A stretch of DNA of 64,000 nucleotides, taken from Enhygromyxa salina. GTDB taxonomy: Bacteria; Myxococcota_A; Polyangia; Nannocystales; Nannocystaceae. The notes beneath the pieces are model-generated. The model was not told where the DNA came from. It saw nothing but the letters and a program-made list of their open reading frames with translations, and ran no database searches. Location of the stretch: contig NZ_JMCC02000028.1 in the NCBI RefSeq assembly GCF_000737335.2, positions 14,298 through 78,297 on the forward strand, written 5' to 3'. Positions 26,418 to 34,762 of this stretch are shown piece after piece (the stretch's first letter is position 1; each line of letters starts with the position of its first letter). The translations under genes and the position numbers were made by a program.

Positions 26418-27985
26418 TTTTTTTTTTGGTCGTCCGCCTCCGCCGCTTGGCCAGCGGGCTCGGGCTCGGGCTCGGGCTCGGGGGTGGGCGCCGTCTCGAG
26501 CTTGGGGGCAGCTGCCTTGGCCCCGTTGCTGCCGTTGCGGACGGGCGAGGCCGCGGCGACCGGGGTCATGGCCTCGTCGCCACCCAAGCCAGGGATCACC
26601 TTCTTGACGTTGCGCAGCGCGTCTTTGACCGCACCGCCCGCGAGCGAGATGACCGGGCCGCCAACCTTGTAGTAGCCGGCCAGCGTGTCTTCCATTGCGC
26701 CAAGGAAGTAGCTGACGTCTTCGTTGGTGATCGTGACCGGCGGGAGGATCTTGATCGCGTTGATCGCCGGTCCGGGGATCTGCACGATCACCCGCTGCTT
26801 GGCGAACATGTCGCAGTTGACCGCGGCCGCGAACGCGCCCTTGTCGGCCACCCCGATCAGCTCTTGCTGCACGCGCAGGCTCAGGCTGCCCGAGTCTTTG
26901 AAGTAGATCGCGAGCATCAGGCCCTTGCCGCTGATGCGATCGATGCAGTCGTAGCGCGAGGCGAGATCGATCAAGCCAGCGTGCAGCATGTCGCCGAGCT
27001 CGCGGGCCCGGTTGGGCGCGTCGAGATCACGCAGCACGTCGAGCGTGGCGATGCCAGCAGCCATCGCGAGGTTGTTCTCGGCGAAGGTCGAGAAGTAGAT
27101 CGGCCCCGCCCTGAACTTGCTGTAGACGCCCTCGTAGACCTCTTCGGTCATGAGCACGGCGCTGACCGGCATCTGCCCGCCGGCGAGGGTCTTGGACACG
27201 GTCATCATGCCCGGGCGCACGCCGAGCCCGGCGCTGGCGAACCACGAGCCGGTTCGACCAAGGCCGGTCTGGATCTCGTCGGCCACGAACACGGTGCCGT
27301 ACTGCTTGCACAGGGCCTCGGCCTCGCGCATGTAGTCGGCGTCCATGACGGTGGCCGTCATGCCTTGGATCGGCTCGATGAACAGCGCGGCCACATCCTG
27401 CTTGGACAGCTCGTTGCGCAGCGCGGCGATGTCGTTGGGCCGGATCGAGGTGCACACGGGCATCAGCGGATCCTGGCTCTCCTTCATCTGCTCGAACCCG
27501 CACAGCGAGATCGCGCCGTAGGTCCGGCCGTGAAACGCCCCCTGCAAGAACAGGAAGCGGCGCCGCCGGGTCATGTAGCGGGTGAAGCGGATGCAGACTT
27601 CGATCGCCTCGCTGCCCGAGTTGGCGAACACGGCCTTGGTGTACTGCGGGCCCGCGAGCTCGAGCAGCCGCTCGGCCAGCAGCCCGCCGAGCGCCGAGGC
27701 GTTGACGACCGACAAGTTGGGCAGCTGCAGCGACAACACGTCACGCAGCGCGTCGCTGACCTGCGGGTGGTTGCGGCCGATGAAGAACACGCCGCCGCCC
27801 GCGAGCAGGTCCAGGTAGCGGGTGCCGTCCTTGTCCCACATGTACTGGCCGTCGGCGCGGGTGAACGCCGCCGACAACCCACCCATCTCGAACATCTTGA
27901 GCAGGCGCGGGTGGATGTGGCGCTTGGACAGATGGTTGGCCGAGGTCAGGTGCTCCTCGATGAGCTCTTTCATGCTACCGGTCAC
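26384..27985 (-). CDS. Class III PLP-dependent aminotransferase with Pro/Glu-rich tail
   Basis: 533 residues from a GTG at 27985 that overlaps the sulfotransferase stop codon (GTGA). PLP-binding features: FANSGSEAIEVCIRFTR, FHGRTYGAISLCG, ADEIQTGLGRTG and the lysine in MTVSKTLAGG. The aminotransferase fold ends near residue 455. The remaining tail is low-complexity (PEPEPEPEPAG) and ends DDQKKKGTDPTTTVGF. The tail resembles an interdomain linker, consistent with a frameshifted fusion to the downstream oxidoreductase. The substrate is unknown; class III enzymes act on omega-amino groups and ketones or aldehydes. Confidence 0.92.
   Translation of the reverse strand: MTGSMKELIEEHLTSANHLSKRHIHPRLLKMFEMGGLSAAFTRADGQYMWDKDGTRYLDLLAGGGVFFIGRNHPQVSDALRDVLSLQLPNLSVVNASALGGLLAERLLELAGPQYTKAVFANSGSEAIEVCIRFTRYMTRRRRFLFLQGAFHGRTYGAISLCGFEQMKESQDPLMPVCTSIRPNDIAALRNELSKQDVAALFIEPIQGMTATVMDADYMREAEALCKQYGTVFVADEIQTGLGRTGSWFASAGLGVRPGMMTVSKTLAGGQMPVSAVLMTEEVYEGVYSKFRAGPIYFSTFAENNLAMAAGIATLDVLRDLDAPNRARELGDMLHAGLIDLASRYDCIDRISGKGLMLAIYFKDSGSLSLRVQQELIGVADKGAFAAAVNCDMFAKQRVIVQIPGPAINAIKILPPVTITNEDVSYFLGAMEDTLAGYYKVGGPVISLAGGAVKDALRNVKKVIPGLGGDEAMTPVAAASPVRNGSNGAKAAAPKLETAPTPEPEPEPEPAGQAAEADDQKKKGTDPTTTVGF
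26417..26441 (-). promoter_or_regulatory. Putative programmed -1 frameshift signal
   Basis: On the minus strand an SD-like GGAGG (26441-26437) is followed after 9 nt by A10 (26427-26418) and G. In the aminotransferase frame the last seven bases read A_AAA_AAG, the slippery heptamer of E. coli dnaX, which also uses an upstream SD-like sequence. After a -1 slip the next codon is GGG and the frame stays open into the GMC oxidoreductase. A weak ACCC/GGGT stem lies downstream. Confidence 0.6.
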
Positions 27986-29127
27986 GCTGGGTATTCCTTG
28001 GAGTATCCGTAGGTGTCGAACACCAGCCGCCAGCGGTCGTAGACGAACTCGCGCAGGTCTTCGCTGATGTCGAGCTTGTTACGCTTGTAGCCGCGCAGGG
28101 AGTCGAGGTAGGGCCGGATCGTGGCCGCGTAGCGATCCCAGTCGGGTAGCCGCAGCTTGGTGTACATGTCGCCGAGCATGTTGAGCTCGTTGCCGACAAA
28201 GTCTTCGTAGGCGATCTCGACGAAGTTCTCGGGCGGGATCAGGTGGCGGTCTTCGATGACGCGCTCGTAGATCCGCCGGCCGATCGCCGCGGTGTGCTCC
28301 CACCGCTGCGAGATGAACTCTTGCTGCGGCCGCTGGAAGAAGTTCTCCCAGTCGGTCTTCGAGCGCATGTGCAGCGTTGACGAGAACACCTCGTAGGGGT
28401 TGCGGTGGATGTGGATGAAGCGCGCGTCGGGGAACAGCTCGAGCAGCAGGCGGATCCGCGCGGTGTGGGGGCAGGACTTGACCACCACGCGCTTGCCGTT
28501 GGTGGCCAGCATGATCCGCTTGATGAAGGTGACCAACTCGCTCTTCCACAGCTCGCGCTCGTCGGGCGTGGCCTCGAGGAAGTCGATGTACTTCTCGTAG
28601 CGGGCCGACTCGTCCGGGAACATGAACGAGAGGTAGAGGCTGAGCCCGGTCAGCTTGGCCAGCGCGATCTCGTCTTCGGCGGCCTCGTGCCAGCCTTGCT
28701 TGACGTTGTCGTACGAGCGGGTCTCTGCGAGCGCGCCGCTGGCGATGCGCGGCACGATGTCCCCGGTCAGCAAGAACGAGGTTGGAAAGATGACCTGGTA
28801 GTAGGTTGGGACCGTGTGGTTGGGGTCGCGCCCGAACAGGTTGTGCAGGTGGGTGGTGCCGGTGCGCCAGTGCCCGAGCAAGAAGATCGGGGTTGGGTCC
28901 ACGCGCATCTGGGCCAGCTTGCGCGCGTAGATGGCGTCTTCGAGGCGGCCCAGCACGGTCGAGGGGATGCCCCAACCTGTGATCCACGCGAGCCGGTGCA
29001 GGTATTCGCGGCTGACCTGAAAGTCGTTGGCCTTGAGGATCTCGAGCCACTCTGGCAGCTCGACCCCGGTCATCAACTGTTCGGTCGACCAGCGGTGCTC
29101 TAGTTGTTTGACACGTTCGACGTGCAT
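27982..29127 (-). CDS. PAPS-dependent sulfotransferase
   Basis: 381 residues. 5'-phosphosulfate-binding loop GHWRTGTTHLHN (85-96) and 3'-phosphate-binding region RFIHIHRNPYEVFSST, both typical of sulfotransferases (Sulfotransfer_3-like). An N-terminal helical extension precedes the core. It transfers sulfate from PAPS to an unknown hydroxyl or amine acceptor. The start ATG at 29127 shares its A with the upstream TAA stop (TAATG), and the 3' end overlaps the aminotransferase by 4 bp. This indicates a strictly coupled operon. Confidence 0.9.
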   Translation of the reverse strand: MHVERVKQLEHRWSTEQLMTGVELPEWLEILKANDFQVSREYLHRLAWITGWGIPSTVLGRLEDAIYARKLAQMRVDPTPIFLLGHWRTGTTHLHNLFGRDPNHTVPTYYQVIFPTSFLLTGDIVPRIASGALAETRSYDNVKQGWHEAAEDEIALAKLTGLSLYLSFMFPDESARYEKYIDFLEATPDERELWKSELVTFIKRIMLATNGKRVVVKSCPHTARIRLLLELFPDARFIHIHRNPYEVFSSTLHMRSKTDWENFFQRPQQEFISQRWEHTAAIGRRIYERVIEDRHLIPPENFVEIAYEDFVGNELNMLGDMYTKLRLPDWDRYAATIRPYLDSLRGYKRNKLDISEDLREFVYDRWRLVFDTYGYSKEYPA

Positions 29128-29708
29128 TAGTTGTCGCCCCCGCTGGCCCGGGCCGCGGCGGCCCGACGCTCGCGCTCGATCACCCGGACCGCGTCGACGG
29201 CCTCGGACAGGACCGCGACGTTGGCCGCGGAATCAATGTCGGCGCCGGGAAGATCGGCGACGGTCTTGGTCTTGCCAGCGCTCGCCCGTTGGCGGCGGAG
29301 GATCTCGACGCCATCGTCGACGCCGATGTGACGGAGGACTTCGGCGTCCGCGAGGTACGCGAACGCGAACACCGAGCGCAGCCCGAGCAGCGAGACCCGA
29401 CGAAAATACAGGTCACTGGTCTCCCACGCAGCGAGGTAGGCGTGCTGGGCTTCGGGGCTGGCGCGGGTGAAGGTCTTGGTCCGGCTGGGCCCGAACGCAG
29501 GCATTGCAACCTCGAACAGCACGAACATCAGGCGGAGCAACACACGCTCACGCTTGGGGACCGCAGCGAGCCACTCGTCGACGTACTCGAGCGCTCGCGC
29601 ATCGCGGGCGTCGACCGGGATGTTGCCGCCGCGCGGGTACATCGTCTGTCCGAGCGCCCCGACGATCCGTGCCTCGATCGGGGTGAGGACTTTGTACTTT
29701 CGACTCAC
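29127..29708 (-). CDS. Gluconate-2-dehydrogenase-subunit-3-like protein (probable GMC small subunit)
   Basis: 193 residues from a GTG at 29708; a longer frame starts at 29771. The sequence LTPIEARIVGALGQTMYPRGG and the helical remainder (YVDEWLAAVPKRERVLLRLMF, FRRVSLLGLRSVFAFAYLAD) resemble the gluconate 2-dehydrogenase subunit 3 family, whose members pair with membrane-linked GMC oxidoreductases. No Tat signal is visible in either start version, unlike many relatives. It is first in the operon, ahead of the sulfotransferase, aminotransferase and GMC oxidoreductase. The family assignment is moderate. Confidence 0.65.
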   Translation of the reverse strand: MSRKYKVLTPIEARIVGALGQTMYPRGGNIPVDARDARALEYVDEWLAAVPKRERVLLRLMFVLFEVAMPAFGPSRTKTFTRASPEAQHAYLAAWETSDLYFRRVSLLGLRSVFAFAYLADAEVLRHIGVDDGVEILRRQRASAGKTKTVADLPGADIDSAANVAVLSEAVDAVRVIERERRAAAARASGGDN

Positions 29709-30135
29709 TGAACCGCCTGATCCCTGTTGTGGGTCGCAACCGAGTCGCAGCGCGACGCTCGTCGCATACACGAGGCCCCCCAGGCCGGCAAGCCGTCAGC
29801 CAGGCGCGGCAACATGGCGGGGTGCGGTGACGCGATCATGAGCAAGGGTGAGCGGGTGGAATCAACCGTTCGCCGAATCGTGCCGGATATCTCCAGGTCC
29901 GGCTAGTCCCCGTCGCTGAACTTCCGGGGGGAACTTCGGTGGCGGGGGACAGCCGCCCTTTTAGATGAGGGGCTTCGCAGGCTCCCCACGCCGGCGGGCT
30001 TCTCGTGCCTCGCCGCACAGACTCCATCGTTCGCGGCGCCGGGCCTCGGCTTTCGAGCGAGTAGAGGGCAAGCTCACGCCTGTTCCCGGCGCGTTCTACG
30101 GGGTGTCGCCGCGTCGGATCGCGCCCGCTGACTGC
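29709..30135. other. Intergenic region between divergent operons
   Basis: About 430 bp between the oxidoreductase operon (minus) and the MMPL transporter (plus). No open frame of coding character. It contains a short inverted motif around gaacttccggggggaacttc (29920-29939). The promoter for the plus-strand gene is the TACGCT box at its end; I cannot point to the minus-strand promoter. Confidence 0.5.
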
Positions 30136-30141
30136 TACGCT
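30136..30141 (+). promoter_or_regulatory. -10-like hexamer TACGCT (leaderless type)
   Basis: TACGCT, 8-nt spacer, ATG at 30150 of the MMPL transporter. Confidence 0.5.
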
Positions 30142-30149
30142 CCCGCCAC

Positions 30150-32810
30150 ATGGCGCCGGAGACCGAGCCGCCCCGCGCGGGGCCCCTGGCGCGTCGTTGC
30201 GCCGAGTTGATCACCTGGGTCACGCACACGCGCTCGCGCAGCGCGGCGGTCTTGGTCACGGCTTTGTTGGTTGGCGTGACGTCGCTGTGGTTCGGGGCCT
30301 CGATCCAGATCGACACGGACCTCCGCAGCCTGCTGCCCAAGTCGGCGCCCAGCGTGGCCGCGCTGGATCTACTCGAGGAGCGCAAGGGCAGCTCCGAGGG
30401 GTTCGTGATCGCGATCGAGGGTCCAACCGCGGCCGACGCCGACGCCGCCGTGATCGGTGTCGCCGACGAAGTGGCGAGCTGGCCCGAGACCCGCTCGCTC
30501 ACGGCCGAGCGCGATTACACGCCGCTGCGCGCCCACGCGCTCTACATGCTCGAGCTCGACCAGCTCGAAGAGCTGCGCGACGAGCTCGAGGCCGAGCGCA
30601 AGCAAGCGATCGCCCGGGCGATCGGACCGGGGCTTGGCGACGGCGACGTCAACACCGACGAGGTGACCGTTGGCGAAGACTGGGACGACGAGGGCTTCGA
30701 CGAGCTCGACTGGGCGCCGGCACCGGAGCAGCCGGGGCAGCCGGAGCAGCCCGAGCCACCCGCGGACGCAGCCGCGCAGGACGACGCGCAGGACGACGCG
30801 CCCGAGCAGCGTGACTTCGAGACCTTCCTCGCCGAGCAGCGCGAGCACTTGATCGCCCAGGGCACCCTCGACGAGGCCGAGGTCGCGCTGATCTGGCCCG
30901 CAGAGAACGAGAAGGGGGAGGTCGAGTGGGCCGAGCATGTCGGCATGCCGTACTCCGCCGAGGACGGCAAGGTCCGCACGATCCAAGGCAGCCTCTCGCG
31001 GCCGGCGACAGACGTCGAGTTCGCGCAGGACGTCGTGGGTCGGGTCGATCAACGGGCCGAAGAATTGCGTCAGGCCGGGATGGCGGCGGACACCCGCGTG
31101 CAAGTGGTCGCTGCCTACAATGTCTCGGGGGCCGTCAACGCGATCGTCGCCGACGCGCGGCGGGCCACGTGGATCTCGGGCACGCTGGTGCTCGCGGTCT
31201 TGCTGCTGGGGTTTCGCAGCCTGCGGGTGCTGCCGTTGATCATCGTGCCAATGGCCGTGGCAATGAGCGCGACGCTCGCGGTCGCAAAGCTGAGCTTTGG
31301 CCAGCTCAACGCGCTCACGGTGTTCTTGTTCGCGGTGTTGTTTGGGATGGGCGTGGACTTTTGCGTGCACCTGTACGCGCTGCGCGAGCGGCAAGGTCGC
31401 GACGGCGACTGGCCCACGGTGATCCGCGAGCACTTTCGTCCGCTGGTGGCGACCATGGCCACGACCAGCGCGAGCTTGCTGATCCTGATGCTGGCGGAGT
31501 TCAAGGCGTTCCGCGAGTTCGGCTCGATCTCGGCGGTTGGCGTGCTGCTGTGCTTCATCTCCGCGGTCGTGCTGGTCCCGGCGATCGACACCTTGCTTGG
31601 GCCGATGCGGAAACCTGTGGCCGCGGTGGAACCGGCGAGCGCGGATGTGCCCGCTCCGGCCAGCGCTGGCGGTTGGCGGTCGGTGCTGTCAAAGGGGCGC
31701 TACGCGGTGCTCGTGTTGCTGGCCGGGGTCGCGCTCTACGGCGCGCCGCAGCTGCGCATGGAGAAGGACAATCGGGTGCTCAACGCGAGCGATGCACCCG
31801 ACGCCGAGACCAAAAAAGAGATCGCCTACGGGCAGACGGGTGGGCGCTACAAGTCGCTGGCGTTGGTCGCCAACGATCCCGAGGCGCTCAACCTCGTCGT
31901 GGATCGGCTCGAGGCCGCCGAGGCGTCGGGCGAGTTGCTCGACGGTGGCATCGACACTGGCGAGCCGCGTCGACCGTGGATCAAAGAGGTCTACAGCCTG
32001 CGCACGGTGATGCCGACGCAGCAGGCGGAGAAGGCCCCCGTGATCGCGCAGATCGGCGAGCGCACCAACGATCTGCTGGCCGAGCTGCCAGATCTCGACG
32101 AGCAGGCGCGCGCGTACCAGACCCACCTCGAGGCCCTCGAGCACATGACCAAGGCGGACCCGCTGACGCTCGAAGAGCTGCCAGCGTGGACGGTGGAGCC
32201 ATTCCGCGAGAAGGACGGGCGCAGCGATCGGATCGCCCACGTGTACCTGGACATCGAAGGGTGGAGCATCGATGAGCTGGTCGCGGTCCGGCATCGCCTC
32301 GACGTGGTGCTAGACGGCACGGAGGTCCGCGCGGCCGACAGCCGCCTGGTGTTCGCGGATCTGATGGCGCTGATGGAGCACGACGCCGAGCGGATCCCGT
32401 TTTATGCGCTGGGCGTGATCTTGCTGTTCATCGCGATTGATCTACGCGAGCTGAAGGGCACCGCGGCGTGCTTCTCGACCCTGACCCTGGGAGTGTTCGT
32501 CGCGGTGGCGGTGATGGGGCTGTGGCCGATGCGGCTGAACTTCTTCAACTTGGTGGTGATGCCGGCGGTCGTGGGGCTGGGGATCGACGCCAGCATTCAC
32601 CTGTGGCACGGCCGCAAGCGGGCCTCGCTGGCGGCGACCAGCAAGGCTTCACTGTTGTCGGCGCTGACGACGGTGGCCGGGTTCTCTGGGCTGTTGGCGG
32701 CGAATCATGCCGGGCTGCGGAGCATTGGCGAGGTTGGGGTCATGGCGATCGTGGCGTGTGTCGGGGTCGCGTTCTTGGCGCTGTACCCGATTCGGACCAA
32801 GCCAACGTAG
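30150..32810 (+). CDS. MMPL/RND-family transporter
   Basis: 886 residues with the two-fold RND layout: TM1 (about 33-53), a large periplasmic loop, a TM bundle (about 338-480), a second loop (about 530-750) and a final TM bundle (about 755-882). Each bundle has the expected pattern, for example RSLRVLPLIIVPMAVAMSATLA and VVMPAVVGLGIDASIHLWHG; FAVLFGMGVDFCVHLYALRE is the GxxxD motif used for proton relay. Loop 1 has an acidic insert (Glu/Asp/Pro-rich, about 170-225). Relatives such as HpnN move lipids or hopanoids to the outer membrane. No hopanoid gene is adjacent, though a terpene synthase is at 61.5 kb. Confidence 0.9.
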   Translation: MAPETEPPRAGPLARRCAELITWVTHTRSRSAAVLVTALLVGVTSLWFGASIQIDTDLRSLLPKSAPSVAALDLLEERKGSSEGFVIAIEGPTAADADAAVIGVADEVASWPETRSLTAERDYTPLRAHALYMLELDQLEELRDELEAERKQAIARAIGPGLGDGDVNTDEVTVGEDWDDEGFDELDWAPAPEQPGQPEQPEPPADAAAQDDAQDDAPEQRDFETFLAEQREHLIAQGTLDEAEVALIWPAENEKGEVEWAEHVGMPYSAEDGKVRTIQGSLSRPATDVEFAQDVVGRVDQRAEELRQAGMAADTRVQVVAAYNVSGAVNAIVADARRATWISGTLVLAVLLLGFRSLRVLPLIIVPMAVAMSATLAVAKLSFGQLNALTVFLFAVLFGMGVDFCVHLYALRERQGRDGDWPTVIREHFRPLVATMATTSASLLILMLAEFKAFREFGSISAVGVLLCFISAVVLVPAIDTLLGPMRKPVAAVEPASADVPAPASAGGWRSVLSKGRYAVLVLLAGVALYGAPQLRMEKDNRVLNASDAPDAETKKEIAYGQTGGRYKSLALVANDPEALNLVVDRLEAAEASGELLDGGIDTGEPRRPWIKEVYSLRTVMPTQQAEKAPVIAQIGERTNDLLAELPDLDEQARAYQTHLEALEHMTKADPLTLEELPAWTVEPFREKDGRSDRIAHVYLDIEGWSIDELVAVRHRLDVVLDGTEVRAADSRLVFADLMALMEHDAERIPFYALGVILLFIAIDLRELKGTAACFSTLTLGVFVAVAVMGLWPMRLNFFNLVVMPAVVGLGIDASIHLWHGRKRASLAATSKASLLSALTTVAGFSGLLAANHAGLRSIGEVGVMAIVACVGVAFLALYPIRTKPT

Positions 32811-32848
32811 CTTCAATGTAGCTACGCTGCGTGGGTTGGCGCTGGGGT

Positions 32849-33691
32849 CTACAGCAAGGTGTTGTCGATCAGGCGGACGTCGTCGAAGAACACCGCGAGC
32901 GCGACCAGGGTCGGGCCGTTGGCATGATCTGTTGGCTGCAGCTGCTCGGCGTCGACGACCGAGACGTAGTGGATCCGGCCGGGCGCGAGGGCTTGCTCTG
33001 CGTCGGCGATCAGCCGCGAGGACACGCGCTCGCCAGCGGCGTGGCGTTGGCGGACGAGCTGCAAAAATTTGGGGATAGCGATCGCGGCCGCCCGAGCAGA
33101 CGCCCCCAAGCGGGCGTTGCGGCTGGACAGCGCCAGGCCGTCTTGCTCGCGCATGGTCGGCACGCCAACGACCTCGCCAGACCAGAACAAGTCGCGATGC
33201 ATGCGCTTGATGATCGCCAGCTGTTGAAAGTCCTTTTGACCGAACAGCCCCACGGTTGGCGTGAACAGCTGCCAGAGCTTGGAGACGACGGTACACACCC
33301 CGCGGAAGTGCCCCGGCCGGGTCGCGCCGCACAGGTGTTGATCGAGGGCGCCCACCTCGACGTAGGTGCTGGCGCCCGGGGGGTAGAGCTCTTCAGGTTT
33401 GGGGATGAACGCCAGATCGACGCCGACCGACTCGGCCTTGGCGAGATCGCCAGGCTCGTCGCGCGGGTAGCTGGCGAGATCGGCCGGGTCGTTGAATTGC
33501 GTTGGGTTGACGAAGATCGAGATCGCCAGCGCCCCGCGATTGCGCGGGACCCGACGGCGGCCCTCTTGCATCAAGGCGAGGTGGCCCTCGTGCAGGTAGC
33601 CCATGGTTGGGACCAGCGCGAGCTCGCGGGCGCCGTGCTGCGTTCGCCACTCGCGAAGCTCGGAGACGCTGCGCAACACTCGAGTGGGCAT
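32849..33691 (-). CDS. panC: PanC, pantothenate synthetase
   Basis: 280 residues. Motifs: PTMGYLHEGHLAL (ATP-binding HxGH), FVNPTQF, GQKDFQQ, and SSRNARL. It joins pantoate and beta-alanine with ATP to form pantothenate in the cytoplasm. It lies 18 bp downstream of panB on the same strand, forming a panB-panC operon. panD is not in the window. The 3' end converges with the MMPL transporter gene, 38 bp apart. Confidence 0.97.
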   Translation of the reverse strand: MPTRVLRSVSELREWRTQHGARELALVPTMGYLHEGHLALMQEGRRRVPRNRGALAISIFVNPTQFNDPADLASYPRDEPGDLAKAESVGVDLAFIPKPEELYPPGASTYVEVGALDQHLCGATRPGHFRGVCTVVSKLWQLFTPTVGLFGQKDFQQLAIIKRMHRDLFWSGEVVGVPTMREQDGLALSSRNARLGASARAAAIAIPKFLQLVRQRHAAGERVSSRLIADAEQALAPGRIHYVSVVDAEQLQPTDHANGPTLVALAVFFDDVRLIDNTLL

Positions 33692-33709
33692 GGTCGAAAC
33701 CCGCGGAGC

Positions 33710-34615
33710 TCAGCGAGGTCCGTAGCCGGCGCGGCGCGGGGGCTCGGCGTGGTCGTTTGGATCGGGATCCGGGGCAGCGGCGACGGGGGAGTTCTTGCTG
33801 GCGAAGCTGTGCTCGGGGCCCGGGAACGCGCGCGAGCGGACCTCGGCGGCGAACGCCGAGAACGCGTCGCGGACCGGATCCGCGAGGGTCGCGTAGCGCT
33901 TGACGAACTTGGGCTTGAAGCTGTCGTCGAGCCCAAGCAGATCTTGCATGACGAGGACTTGCCCGTCGCAGCCATTGCCCGCGCCGATGCCGATCGTGGG
34001 GATCGAGAGCGAGGCAGAGACCTCTGTGGCGAGCGCCGCGGGGATGCCCTCGAGCACGATCGAGAAGCACCCGGCCTGCTCGAGCTGGGCGGCCTCATTG
34101 CGCAGACGCTCGGCTGCTTGGGCGTCGCGGGCTTGGACCTTGAACCCACCAAACGCGTGGACGCTCTGCGGCGTGAGCCCGAGGTGGCCCATGACCGGAA
34201 TGCCGGCGGCGACGATGCGCTCGATCGCGGGGAGCACCTGCGCGCCACCTTCGAGCTTGACCGACGCGGCGCCGCCCTCTTTGATCAGCCGGCCCGCGTT
34301 GGTGACCGCGAGGTCCGGGCTGGCCTGGTAGCTCATGAACGGCATGTCGACCGTCAGGTGAGCGCAACGCAGCGCCCGACGGACGCAGCGCGCGTGATAG
34401 ATCATGTGATCGACGGTGACCTCGAGCGTGTGCTCGTGGCCCTGCATGACCATTCCAAGGCTGTCGCCGACGAGCACGATGTCGACGTCACACGCGTCGA
34501 TCAGCCGGGCAAAGGTCGCGTCGTAGGCTGTGATCATCACGACCGGCACGCCGTCGCGCTTGCGGGCGAGGATGTCCGGCACAGTGACGGGCTTGCGCGG
34601 AATGGACTCAGCCAT
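33710..34615 (-). CDS. panB: PanB, 3-methyl-2-oxobutanoate hydroxymethyltransferase
   Basis: 301 residues. Motifs: MITAYDATFARLIDACDVDIVLVGDSLGMV (metal and substrate binding), DMPFMSY, VKLEGG, GIPVMGHLGLTPQ, IGIGAG. It makes ketopantoate from 2-oxoisovalerate using methylene-tetrahydrofolate. The C-terminal 35 residues (SKNSPVAAAPDPDPNDHAEPPRRAG) extend beyond the usual 265-270 and are Pro/Asp-rich. It is first in the pantothenate operon; the repeat-B element lies upstream. Confidence 0.97.
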   Translation of the reverse strand: MAESIPRKPVTVPDILARKRDGVPVVMITAYDATFARLIDACDVDIVLVGDSLGMVMQGHEHTLEVTVDHMIYHARCVRRALRCAHLTVDMPFMSYQASPDLAVTNAGRLIKEGGAASVKLEGGAQVLPAIERIVAAGIPVMGHLGLTPQSVHAFGGFKVQARDAQAAERLRNEAAQLEQAGCFSIVLEGIPAALATEVSASLSIPTIGIGAGNGCDGQVLVMQDLLGLDDSFKPKFVKRYATLADPVRDAFSAFAAEVRSRAFPGPEHSFASKNSPVAAAPDPDPNDHAEPPRRAGYGPR

Positions 34616-34640
34616 GGGAGCTCACGTACGATGTTTCAGA

Positions 34641-34762
34641 AGCAGTTGCAAACAGCTCGCTGCCCGCGGTGAGCCAGTCCACGAATGCCGTCCGCAAGCG
34701 GGCGAGAAGCCCTCGCCCGAGCTGAAAACCGGGCGAGAAGCCCTTCCCCGAGCTGAAAACAG
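34641..34762. repeat. Repeat family B, copy 1
   Basis: Shares gctgccc(g/t)cggtga.ccagtccacgaa and gtccgcaagcgggcgag with 45474-45556. Two further partial sub-repeats (gggcgagaagcccttc..gagctgaaaac) follow. It lies between panB and the 34763 gene on the same strand. Part of it can be read as gagaagccctcgcccg, a hairpin-like sequence. Confidence 0.75.

Noticed and set aside
32806..32826. Terminator at the end of the MMPL gene (cgtagct/agctacg)
   Set aside because: The stem is 7 bp with no T run; too weak to call.
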